Shown here: piece by piece, positions 35,207-43,246 of the stretch
Layout: each line of letters begins with the position of its first letter
Position numbering within the stretch: the first letter of the stretch is position 1
DNA from: Rhodanobacter ginsengisoli
GTDB lineage: Bacteria; Pseudomonadota; Gammaproteobacteria; Xanthomonadales; Rhodanobacteraceae
Reading direction: 5' to 3'
Assembly (NCBI RefSeq): GCF_042657065.1
Contig: NZ_JBHSNF010000001.1
Span: 992,001 to 1,056,000, forward strand
DNA length: 64,000 nt
Program-made: the position numbers and the translations under genes
Notes under the pieces: model-generated
Told to the model about the DNA's origin: nothing
The model's input: only the letters and a program-made list of their open reading frames with translations
Database searches by the model: none

Positions 35207-35902
35207 ATGTCGTTGTCTGGCTGGACCATCCTGTGTGATTTTGACGGCACCATTTCCGTCGAGGACGTGATCGACTCGCTGCTCGACCGCTTCGGGCGGC
35301 CGGGCTGGGAGGTGCTGGAACAGGATTGGCGCGCCGGCCTGATCGGCTCGCGCGAGTGCATGGCCGGGCAGGTCGACCTGCTGAAGATGACCCGTGCGGA
35401 ACTCGACAGCCACCTGGCCGGGCTCTGGATCGATCATGCGTTTCCGGGCTTCGTCGCCAGGGCGCGGGAGCTGAACGTGCCGATCCGCGTGGTCAGCGAC
35501 GGGCTCGATGTCGCGATCCACCAGATCCTCGGTCGCTACGGCCTGGACGACCTGCCACTGGCCGCCAACCACCTGGCGCCGGCCGAGCCGCCGAAGCAGT
35601 GGCAGCTGACCTCGCCGTTCCAGGCCGACGGTTGCCGCAGCGGTACCTGCAAGTGCGCCTGTGTGGCGCAGGCCCGTACCACGGGCGCGAAGACCTTGCT
35701 GATCGGCGACGGCGCCTCGGATTTCTGCGCCGCCGACCGCGTCGATTTCGTGTTCGCCAAGCACCGCCTGATCGAGCATTGCCGCGCTGCCGGCATCGAC
35801 TACGTGCCGATCACCGGCTTCGAGGATGCCCTCGAGTTCCTGCCGAAACTGCTCGACGGCAGCCTGGTCAGCCATACCCATCACGAACCGGTCACTGCCT
35901 GA
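35207..35902 (+). CDS. HAD-IB phosphatase, MtnX/SerB-like
   Basis: 231 residues from the ATG at 35207; a TTG at 35192 is possible. HAD motif I is LCDFDGTIS with nucleophile Asp11 and acid Asp13. Motif II is VVSDG, motif III has its Lys in LAANHL...K, and motif IV is IGDGASDFCAADRVD. It resembles 2-hydroxy-3-keto-5-methylthiopentenyl-1-phosphate phosphatase and phosphoserine phosphatase. A central CKCACV cluster of cysteines is unusual and could bind a metal. It lies 53 nt before an aminotransferase gene, so the pair may act in one pathway. Confidence 0.85.
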   Translation: MSLSGWTILCDFDGTISVEDVIDSLLDRFGRPGWEVLEQDWRAGLIGSRECMAGQVDLLKMTRAELDSHLAGLWIDHAFPGFVARARELNVPIRVVSDGLDVAIHQILGRYGLDDLPLAANHLAPAEPPKQWQLTSPFQADGCRSGTCKCACVAQARTTGAKTLLIGDGASDFCAADRVDFVFAKHRLIEHCRAAGIDYVPITGFEDALEFLPKLLDGSLVSHTHHEPVTA

Positions 35903-35955
35903 GCCTGACCGGCTCTACCGCTACCCCTTCCGCAAATCCCCTCCCGGATCACAAC

Positions 35956-37356
35956 ATGAAAATCGACAAGAACGCCGCCGGCTTCATCGACGACGCGCAA
36001 CTGCTCGCCGACGAGGCCAAGTACAGTTCCTTCGGCGACACCGTGCACTACGTGGACCCGCCGAAGATCTTTCGTCACGGCGAAGGCAGCTACATGTTCG
36101 ACACCGCCGGCACGCCGTTCCTCGACCTGCAGATGTGGTACTCGGCGGTCAACTTCGGCTACGGAAACAAGCGCCTCAACAACGTGCTGAAAGAACAGAT
36201 CGACCGGCTGCCGCAGGTGGCGAGCCAGTACCTGCACCAGACCCGCATCGAGCTGGCCAAGGCGGTGGCGCTGGATGCGAAGAAGAAGTTCGGTCTGGAC
36301 GGTCGCGTGCATTTCAACGTCGGCGGCGCCCAGGCGATCGAGGATTCGCTGAAGATCGTGCGCAACGCCAGCAACGGCAAGAGCCTGATGTTCGCGTTCG
36401 AGGGCGGTTACCACGGCCGTACGCTGGGCGCCTCGTCGATCACCTCCAGCTACCGCTACCGTCGCCGCTTCGGCCACTTCGGCGAGCGCGCGATGTTCCT
36501 GCCGTTCCCGTACCCGTTTCGCCGCCCCAAGGGCATGTCGGCGGAGGAGTATTCCGACGCCTGCGTGCGCCAGTTCGAGCGCCTGTTCGAGACCGAATAC
36601 AACGGCGTGTGGGACCCGAAGACGAACCAGTGCGAATACGCCGCGTTCTACGTCGAGCCGATCCAGGGCACCGGCGGTTACGTGATCCCGCCGATGGGCT
36701 TCTTCAAGGGCCTGAAGAAGGTACTCGACCAGTACGGCATCCTGATGGTGTCTGACGAGATCCAGATGGGCTTCTGGCGCACCGGCAAGCTGTGGTCGAT
36801 CGAGCATTTCGGCGTGACGCCGGACATCGTGGTGTTCGGCAAGGCGCTGACCAACGGCCTGAATCCGTTGTCCGGCCTGTGGGCGCGCGAGGAGCTGATC
36901 AACCCGACCGTGTTCCCGCCGGGTTCGACCCACAGCACGTTCAACTCGAACCCGCTGGGCACCGCGCTGGGCCTGGAAGTGATCAAGATGGGTTACGAGC
37001 TGGACTACGAGCGCACCGTGCCGTTGAAGGGCGCGCATTTCCTCGAGGGGCTGCGCGACCTGCAGAAGCGGCACAAGGAAATTGGCGACGTCGATGGCCT
37101 GGGCCTGGCCCTGCGCGCGGAGATCTGCACCGACGACGGCTTCACGCCGAACAAGGCGTTGCTGGACAAGATGGTCGACATCGGCCTGGCCGGCGATCTG
37201 GAGCACAACGGCAAGAAGATCGGCCTCGTGCTCGACGTGGGCGGCTGGTACAAGAACGTGATCACGTTCGCGCCGTCACTGGAGATCACCCACGAGGAGA
37301 TCGACCTGGCGATCAGCCTGCTCGACCAGTTGCTGACCAAAGCCAAGAAGGGCTGA
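35956..37356 (+). CDS. class III PLP-dependent aminotransferase (diaminobutyrate-type)
   Basis: 466 residues from the ATG at 35956. The PLP lysine is Lys296 in VFGKALTNGLNPLSG. FNVGGAQAIEDSLKIVRNA is the cofactor phosphate loop, and the Asp is in LMVSDEIQMGFWRTG. The sequence is closer to diaminobutyrate and ornithine-type transaminases than to the gene at 4632-6128; the two are only distant paralogues. A strong terminator follows. Together with the HAD gene it forms a two-gene unit facing the ketosynthase-ACP pair. Confidence 0.88.
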   Translation: MKIDKNAAGFIDDAQLLADEAKYSSFGDTVHYVDPPKIFRHGEGSYMFDTAGTPFLDLQMWYSAVNFGYGNKRLNNVLKEQIDRLPQVASQYLHQTRIELAKAVALDAKKKFGLDGRVHFNVGGAQAIEDSLKIVRNASNGKSLMFAFEGGYHGRTLGASSITSSYRYRRRFGHFGERAMFLPFPYPFRRPKGMSAEEYSDACVRQFERLFETEYNGVWDPKTNQCEYAAFYVEPIQGTGGYVIPPMGFFKGLKKVLDQYGILMVSDEIQMGFWRTGKLWSIEHFGVTPDIVVFGKALTNGLNPLSGLWAREELINPTVFPPGSTHSTFNSNPLGTALGLEVIKMGYELDYERTVPLKGAHFLEGLRDLQKRHKEIGDVDGLGLALRAEICTDDGFTPNKALLDKMVDIGLAGDLEHNGKKIGLVLDVGGWYKNVITFAPSLEITHEEIDLAISLLDQLLTKAKKG

Positions 37357-37384
37357 TGTCGGTCGCGCGTGGGCCACGCGCAAG

Positions 37385-37420
37385 AGGAACCCGGCGATCG
37401 CTCGCCGGGTTTCCTTGTTT
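37385..37420 (+). terminator. intrinsic terminator between aminotransferase and ketosynthase
   Basis: Stem AACCCGGCGA / TCGCCGGGTTT with a 4-nt loop followed by CCTTGTTTG. It is placed between convergent genes and may serve both strands. Confidence 0.8.
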
Positions 37421-37439
37421 GTCGCCGTGTGAAATGTCG

Positions 37440-38672
37440 TCAGGGTGCGCGCTTGAGTGCCAGCACCGCATTGAGCCCGCCGAAGGCGAACGAGTTGCTC
37501 AGCGCGGCGCGCACCGGCATCTCGCGGGCCGTGTTCGGTACGTAATCGAGGTCGCAGGCCGGATCGACCTGGTCCAGGTTCGCCGTGGGTGGCACCACGC
37601 CATCGCGCAGGGCGCCGACGACGGCGACCAGTTCCAGCGCACCGGAGGCACCCAGGGCGTGGCCGTGCATCGACTTGGTCGAGGACACCGCCAGACGGTC
37701 GGCGTGCGCACCGAAGGCGAGGCGAATCGACCGGGTCTCGGTAACGTCGTTGGCCAGTGTGCCGGTGCCGTGCGCGTTGATGTAGTCGATGTCCTCCGGC
37801 GCCAGTCCGGCGTCCGCCAGAGCCTGGCTCATCGCGGCGGATGCGCCGTCCGCACTCGGCATCACGATATCGGTGGCGTCGGCGGTCATGCCGCTGCCGG
37901 CCAGTTCGGCCAGGATGATCGCGCCGCGCGCCTGCGCATGTTCGAGCAACTCCAGCACGAAGATGCCGGCACCCTCGCCGAGCACCAGGCCGCGACGGTT
38001 CGCGCTGAACGGCCGGCAGGTGTCGTCGGCCAGCACGCGCATCGCTTCCCACGCACGCATCGCCCCGTAGGTGATGCAGGCTTCGGTGCCGCCGGTGACG
38101 GCCGCATCGGCCATGCCGTAACGGATCATCTGCGCGGCCTGGATGATCGCGTGGTTGGCCGAGGCACAGGCGCTGGCGACCGCAAAGGTCGGGCCACGCA
38201 GGCCATAGGCAATGCTGATCTGGCTGGCCGAGGCATTCGTCATCAGGCGCACGATGGAAAGGGGATGCACACGCTGCGCATTCTCCGCGTACAGCCGCCG
38301 GCTCTGTTCGTCCTGGGTGGTTTCACCGCCGACCCCGGTACCGACGACCACCGCGGTGCGCAGGCCGAGTTCGGGCCGGCTGAAGTCAATGCCGGATTGC
38401 GCGATCGCCTCGCGCGCCGCATGCAGCGCGAATTCCGAGGTGCGGTCGAGCATGGGCAACGTGCGCTCGTCGATGTTTGCCGCCGGGTTGAAGCTGGCCG
38501 GCACCTGGGCGGCGATCTTCACGCGCAGTCGATCCGCATCCGGGTGGCGCAGCGGGCCGATGCCGCTGCGGCCTTCGCGCAGGCCCTGCCACAGTGCCTC
38601 GGCACCTACGCCGAGCGGGCTGATCGCGCCCATGCCGGTGATCACGACACGGCGCTTCGAATTGGTCTGCAT
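37440..38672 (-). CDS. FabF-like beta-ketoacyl-ACP synthase
   Basis: Condensing enzyme of 410 residues with the full catalytic set: Cys169 (VASACASANHA), His301 (INAHGTGT), Lys333 and His338 (STKSMHGHALGASG). It therefore looks active, not a chain-length factor. The start overlaps the stop of the ACP gene by 1 nt. It carries no fatty-acid operon neighbours (fabD, fabG), so it is probably not the housekeeping FabF. Relatives occur in aryl polyene, xanthomonadin and other specialised lipid clusters. Its partner genes here are of a different kind. Confidence 0.9.
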   Translation of the reverse strand: MQTNSKRRVVITGMGAISPLGVGAEALWQGLREGRSGIGPLRHPDADRLRVKIAAQVPASFNPAANIDERTLPMLDRTSEFALHAAREAIAQSGIDFSRPELGLRTAVVVGTGVGGETTQDEQSRRLYAENAQRVHPLSIVRLMTNASASQISIAYGLRGPTFAVASACASANHAIIQAAQMIRYGMADAAVTGGTEACITYGAMRAWEAMRVLADDTCRPFSANRRGLVLGEGAGIFVLELLEHAQARGAIILAELAGSGMTADATDIVMPSADGASAAMSQALADAGLAPEDIDYINAHGTGTLANDVTETRSIRLAFGAHADRLAVSSTKSMHGHALGASGALELVAVVGALRDGVVPPTANLDQVDPACDLDYVPNTAREMPVRAALSNSFAFGGLNAVLALKRAP

Positions 38673-38944
38673 CAGTTCGATCCTTCACCCGCGGCAGCCT
38701 TGTCGTCGAGCGCCTTCTGCACGGCGTCGACCAGACTCTGTACCGTGTCGCTGTCGAAGTTGGCACCCTGCTGGTCCGGGAAATTGATGTTGAAATGTTC
38801 CTCGATGTCGAAGATCAGCTCGATCGCCTCCAGCGATGCGACACCCAGATCCTTCAGCGTGGACTCGGGTTTGACGGTGGCCAGGTCGATCTTGGCCTGC
38901 TTGGCGATGATCTCGAATACCTGCTGCTGGGTTGTATCGTTCAT
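38672..38944 (-). CDS. acyl carrier protein
   Basis: 90-residue carrier protein. Ser37 in DLGVASLEAIEL is the phosphopantetheine attachment site; the more common DSL is replaced by ASL. Helix II and III residues DIEEHFNINFPD are typical. An Ala/Gly-rich tail ends the protein. It is encoded immediately before the ketosynthase and divergently from the FemAB-like acyltransferase, with a 68-nt shared promoter region. A dedicated ACP beside a dedicated KS implies a specialised acyl chain. Confidence 0.9.
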   Translation of the reverse strand: MNDTTQQQVFEIIAKQAKIDLATVKPESTLKDLGVASLEAIELIFDIEEHFNINFPDQQGANFDSDTVQSLVDAVQKALDDKAAAGEGSN

Positions 38945-39012
38945 GACGAGTGGACTCCTGGCTGCACACGACAGTGTTATGCCCCATCAAGTCTAGGCAG
39001 ATTTGCTTACTC

Positions 39013-40080
39013 ATGCCTTTCATCGAACAACTGGAACCGGATGCCCTGCTCGGGGCGTTCATGCAGCATCCCCCGCTGGGTTTCGCGGTGGAGCGGTCGC
39101 CGCAGGGCATGCCCTGCTTTGTCGCACCGTTCGACCTGCTGACCACCGCGGACGAGGCGTTGCGTCGCCGGCTCACCCGCCTGCCGGGATACCGCTGGTG
39201 GGGGCGCGCGCTGCGCTGGCGTACGCGTTTCGCCGGCACCACCGTCTCCGAGTACGCGCCGCTGCCCCCGACGGTCGCGCCGGCGGCGCTGGCGCAGGGG
39301 CTGAAGCTCGCCTACGGGCGGGAATGCCGGCTGCTGATCGTCAAGGACATCGCGCAGGATTCGCCCTTGTTGGACGAGCAGGCGAACACCTATGCGCGGG
39401 AGTTCGCCAGCGCCTGCGAGGCTCAGGGCTACGTGCTGCTCGAGGGGCAGGCGCTGGCCTGGGTGCCGATCGACTTTGCCTCCGGCGACGAGTATCTGGC
39501 GCGGCTGTCCTCAGGCCGCCGGAAGAACATCCGGCGCAAGCTGCGTTCGCGTGCGCAGCTTGATATCGAGGCGGTGCCCACCGGCGATCCGCGCTTCAGC
39601 GACGAATCGACGCTGGCGACGTTCCAGGCCCTGTTCGACAACGTCTACGAGCAGAGCGAAATCCATTTCGACCGGCTGGGCGCGGCGTTTTTCCGCGCCG
39701 TGCTGCAGGACGGAAACAGCGGCGGCATCGTGTTCGTCTATCGGCATGCAGGTGAGATGATCGGCTGGAACCTGTGCTACGAGCACGCTGGCAAGCTGAT
39801 CGACAAGTACGTCGGCTTCGCCTACCCGCAGGCGCGCGAACACAATCTGTATTTCGTCAGCTGGATGCACAATCTGGACTATGCGCGCCAGCGCGGACTC
39901 ACCCATTACGTGGCCGGCTGGACCGATCCACAGGTCAAATCCTTTCTCGGAGCGAGCATGACCTTCACCCGCCACGCGGTATACGCCCGCAATCCGCTGC
40001 TGCGCATGTTGCTGCGCCGGCTGGGCCGTCATTTCGAGAGCGATCGCCAGTGGCAGGCGGCGGAGGCCTCCGATGAATGA
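39013..40080 (+). CDS. FemAB/GNAT-type acyltransferase (peptidoglycan-biosynthesis-like)
   Basis: 355 residues, start ATG at 39013. Belongs to the FemAB-like/GNAT_6 superfamily: SGRRKNIRRKLRSRAQ near residue 170 is the hallmark basic segment, followed by IVFVYRHAGEMIGWNLCYEHAGKLIDKYVGFAYP and a final QVKSFLGASMTF. These enzymes transfer aminoacyl or acyl groups to amines or hydroxyls. It overlaps the arginase-like gene by 8 nt, so the two are translated together. It could use the acyl chain made on the divergent ACP, but this is inference from position. Confidence 0.8.
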   Translation: MPFIEQLEPDALLGAFMQHPPLGFAVERSPQGMPCFVAPFDLLTTADEALRRRLTRLPGYRWWGRALRWRTRFAGTTVSEYAPLPPTVAPAALAQGLKLAYGRECRLLIVKDIAQDSPLLDEQANTYAREFASACEAQGYVLLEGQALAWVPIDFASGDEYLARLSSGRRKNIRRKLRSRAQLDIEAVPTGDPRFSDESTLATFQALFDNVYEQSEIHFDRLGAAFFRAVLQDGNSGGIVFVYRHAGEMIGWNLCYEHAGKLIDKYVGFAYPQAREHNLYFVSWMHNLDYARQRGLTHYVAGWTDPQVKSFLGASMTFTRHAVYARNPLLRMLLRRLGRHFESDRQWQAAEASDE

Positions 40081-40969
40081 GCTGGCCAACCGGCCCGTCG
40101 TGCTCGACATCGACCGTTCGGTCGGTGCGCTGCCGCGCCGGCTGGTGCTGCCGCTGGAACACTGGCAGGAGTCGATCCGCTTCGGCTGCTCGCTGGCCGT
40201 GATGCGGCGCTTCCGCCACATGCTCGACGAATTGCTGCCGGCCGAGTACGGCACGGTGTTCACCGGCAGCGGCGACTTCCACCATCTGAGCTGGCCCCTG
40301 ATCGCCCGGCTGCAGACGAAGACGCCGTTCCAGGTCGTGGTGCTGGACAACCACCCCGACAACATGCGCTTTCCCTTCGGCGTGCATTGCGGCTCGTGGG
40401 TGCGCAAGGTCGCCATGCTGCCGCAGGTCAGCCACGTGCACGTGCTGGGCATCACGTCGAGCGACATCGGCGGCAGGCATGCGTGGGAGAACTACCTCAC
40501 CCCGCTGTTGCGGCGGAAACTGACCTACTGGAGCATGGGCGTGGACACCGGCTGGGCGCGACCGTTCGGGCTGGCGCACGCGTTCCGCAGTTTCGATACG
40601 CCCGCGGCGCTGGTCGACGCGTTCGTCGAGTCGCAGCGCACGCAGATCCTGCCCAGCTACCTGTCGATCGACAAGGATGCGTTTGCCGCCGAGGTGGCGC
40701 ATACCAACTGGGACCAGGGCCGGTTGCTGACCGGGCACGCGCTGGCACTGATCGACTGCCTGCGCCGTGGCCTGGTCGGCAGCGACATCAACGGCGAGGT
40801 GTCGCACTACCGCTACCGGAGCTGGTGGAAACGCCGGCTGTCGGCGATGGACGAACAGCCCGAGATCGATCCGGCGATGCTGGCCGACTGGCAAGCGCAG
40901 CAGCATGCGCTGAACCTCCAATTGCTGGAGGCGATTACCGCGCGCTCCGGTAGTTCCGGCGGGGCATGA
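40073..40969 (+). CDS. arginase-fold putative metallohydrolase
   Basis: 298 residues. I do not recognise a named family, but the ureohydrolase metal pattern is complete: GDFHHLS (His70 or His71), DNHPDN (Asp92, His94, Asp96; compare the DAHxD of arginase) and SIDKD (Asp200, Asp202; compare SFDVD). The HCGSW segment at 105-109 fits the position of the arginase substrate-loop His. It probably binds two Mn(II) and cleaves an amidine or amide C-N bond. It overlaps the FemAB-like gene by 8 nt. There is no evidence for arginine as substrate. Confidence 0.65.
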   Translation: MNELANRPVVLDIDRSVGALPRRLVLPLEHWQESIRFGCSLAVMRRFRHMLDELLPAEYGTVFTGSGDFHHLSWPLIARLQTKTPFQVVVLDNHPDNMRFPFGVHCGSWVRKVAMLPQVSHVHVLGITSSDIGGRHAWENYLTPLLRRKLTYWSMGVDTGWARPFGLAHAFRSFDTPAALVDAFVESQRTQILPSYLSIDKDAFAAEVAHTNWDQGRLLTGHALALIDCLRRGLVGSDINGEVSHYRYRSWWKRRLSAMDEQPEIDPAMLADWQAQQHALNLQLLEAITARSGSSGGA

Positions 40970-41177
40970 AAGGTCTCCCGCGGCCACCCGCGTCGAGGGC
41001 ATCCGCGGACTGTCCGCCTGCTTCATGGATTATGATCGCCCATCAGTTCGCGGTCGAAAACGCTTCGTGAGTAGCGCATGCAAGCCATGACCGCGTAGGC
41101 GGCTGGCACCCGCCACCATCTGCGTATCGGCCGTCTTCCTCGACCGTGCCGTTGCCATCGCCGCAAGGAGCCATCCC

Positions 41178-42794
41178 TTGGTATCGCCAAAGCCGCCTGA
41201 CATGCCGCAGGATTCCATCGCCATGGCTACGCCCCGTGGGCGGGACGTGTTCGGCATCCTGCTGGGACTGTACGCACTGATCCTGTATCCGATCCTGCGC
41301 GCCGACCGGCCCTACAACGACGACCTGAAACGGGCGTTGATCGGCCGCGCCGGCTGGGACTCCAACGGGCGACCGCTCACCACCCTGCTGATGCGCGTGC
41401 TGCAGTGCTACGACCACGCGATGGTGGATATCTCGCCGCTCACCCAGATCGCTGCCATCGGCTTGCTGGCATGGATCGGCGTCCTGCTCGCGCGACGCTA
41501 CGCGGTCGGTCCGGCGTGGCTGGCGGCATTGGTCGCCTTTCCGCTGGGTGCGCAGCCGTTCTTCCTGGAGAATCTTTCCTACAAGTTCGACGCCCTGAGC
41601 ATGTGCCTGGCGATGCTGCTGGCCCTGCTGCCCATCCTGCGGCCGGCGACCGGACGGCGCGGCTGGTGGCTGGGCGTGCTGGCCTTGTTTGGCTGCCTCA
41701 ACCTGTACCAGCCGGCCATCAATCTGTATCTGGTGTTCGTGCTGCTGGACCTGGTGCTGCTGCAGTTGCGCAACGCATCTGCCCGCGAACTGGCGGGTAC
41801 GGCGGGGATGCGGCTGCTGCAGGTGGTCGTGGGCATGCTGATCTATGAACTGGTGGTGGGCATCCACATCAGCGGATGGGTGCGGCATCAGGCCGAGACG
41901 ATTCACGGCTGGCGCGAGTTGCCGGTGCTGCTGCAGAATTTCGTCGATTTCTACGCTTTCGTGATCGCCGGTTTCAATGGCCACTGGTGGCTGTATTTCG
42001 GTCCGCTGCTGGTTGTGCTGGCGGCGGTTCCGGTGATCGTCGGCGTGCGCCATGCGCTGGGGCGGCGGGCGCTGGAACCGCGCTGGGTCACACCGCTGCT
42101 GGTCGTTGCCAGCGTGCTGATGCCGTTGGCGGGCATGGTCTGCGCGCTCGGCCCGATGCTGCTGCTGCGCAAGCCGGAGATCGAGCCGCGCGTGCTGATG
42201 GGCCTGGGGGCGCTGCTCAGCGCCGGGCTCGTGGTGATGCTGACGGCGCTGCGTCGCTGGCGGCGCTCCGATGGCTGGAGCCATGCGGCAGGCATCATGC
42301 TCGCCCTCGGCATGGGTGTGGTAGCCAGCGCCTATGGCAATGCCATGGGCGCGCAGAAGGCCTATGAGGAGCGTATCGCCGCGCGTCTGGTCGATGATCT
42401 GGCCGTGATGCAGGCCGGGCATCCGGTGCACAGCCTGATTGTCGACGGCTCCGCCGGCTACGCGCCGCTGGCCGCGCACGCCGGGGATCAGCTGCCCGTC
42501 GTGAGGGCGCTGACGCCGGTCTACCTGACCGACGGCAATGCGTTCGCCACCCGGGGTTTCCTGATGTATTACATGCCCGACCTGGTCGACCCCTTGCACG
42601 GAGGGCATACCGAAGCATGGGACCGCAGTGCATCCATCGTTCGCGGTGCTTGCGGGATGCCGCCTGCGGCGATCACGGCGGCGTATCGACTGTTCCTGGT
42701 AGGCGATGTGGCGGTAGTGCGGTTTCGCCCCGAGCCGTCGCCCATCTGTGGTGTTCCGCGAGGCCGTCCGGCCGGCCAGCCGGAGTCCGCCTGA
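41178..42794 (+). CDS. GtrII-like membrane glucosyltransferase
   Basis: 538 residues with about ten membrane helices. The N-terminal pattern RADRPYNDDLKRALIGRAGWDSNGRPLTTLLM matches the glucosyltransferase II (Gtr type) family, in which the first periplasmic loop acids are catalytic. Such enzymes take sugar from a polyprenyl carrier and decorate O-antigen or other surface glycans. The TTG at 41178 is preceded at 8 nt by AAGGAG, which makes it the best start; ATGs at 41202 and 41223 are alternatives. The C-terminal periplasmic domain (about 400-530) has no clear match. No gtrA/gtrB partner is adjacent. Confidence 0.75.
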   Translation: MVSPKPPDMPQDSIAMATPRGRDVFGILLGLYALILYPILRADRPYNDDLKRALIGRAGWDSNGRPLTTLLMRVLQCYDHAMVDISPLTQIAAIGLLAWIGVLLARRYAVGPAWLAALVAFPLGAQPFFLENLSYKFDALSMCLAMLLALLPILRPATGRRGWWLGVLALFGCLNLYQPAINLYLVFVLLDLVLLQLRNASARELAGTAGMRLLQVVVGMLIYELVVGIHISGWVRHQAETIHGWRELPVLLQNFVDFYAFVIAGFNGHWWLYFGPLLVVLAAVPVIVGVRHALGRRALEPRWVTPLLVVASVLMPLAGMVCALGPMLLLRKPEIEPRVLMGLGALLSAGLVVMLTALRRWRRSDGWSHAAGIMLALGMGVVASAYGNAMGAQKAYEERIAARLVDDLAVMQAGHPVHSLIVDGSAGYAPLAAHAGDQLPVVRALTPVYLTDGNAFATRGFLMYYMPDLVDPLHGGHTEAWDRSASIVRGACGMPPAAITAAYRLFLVGDVAVVRFRPEPSPICGVPRGRPAGQPESA

Positions 42795-42927
42795 ATTCCG
42801 GCGCCGGCGACCCGGGGGCCGCCGATCAGGGTTCGATCGGGGTGACCGGGAACGGGGTGACCCCGCGTCGGCAACCGGCGTAGTATCTGCCGACGATCAG
42901 TATCCACACTTCATCGGAACCGCCAGC

Positions 42928-43215
42928 ATGCCTCCAGCCGCCAGGATCACCGACATGCACGTCTGTCCGATGGTGACCGGTATCGTTCCCCACGTGGGCG
43001 GGCCCATCCTGCCGCCCGGGGCGGTCAAGGTGCTGATCGGCGGGCTGCCAGCCGCGCGGGTCAGTGACATGGCGGTGTGCGTGGGGCCGCCGGATGTGAT
43101 TGCGATGGGGTCCGTCAAGGTCCTCATCGGCGGACTGCCGGCGGCCCGCATGGGTGATTCGACCGCGCACGGCGGAACCATCGTGCTCGGTTGCCCCACG
43201 GTGATCATCAGCTAG
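42928..43215 (+). CDS. PAAR-domain T6SS spike tip protein
   Basis: 95-residue PAAR protein that sharpens the VgrG spike. It starts MPPAARITDMHVCPM with the PAAR zinc-site His/Cys. It has an internal duplication, VKVLIGGLPAARxxD, at about residues 33-48 and 62-77, and the closing AHGGTIVLGCPTVII. No effector extension is fused. The frame is open further upstream, but the ATG at 42928 matches the family start. VgrG is 1.7 kb downstream, with a methyltransferase gene between. Confidence 0.92.
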   Translation: MPPAARITDMHVCPMVTGIVPHVGGPILPPGAVKVLIGGLPAARVSDMAVCVGPPDVIAMGSVKVLIGGLPAARMGDSTAHGGTIVLGCPTVIIS

Positions 43216-43246
43216 CAGCGCTCACGGAAAACCGGTCGGCGCGGGG

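Noticed and set aside
40970..41177. Possible RNA gene in the gap before the glucosyltransferase
   Set aside because: No tRNA-like cloverleaf or stable long-range pairing could be found by eye.
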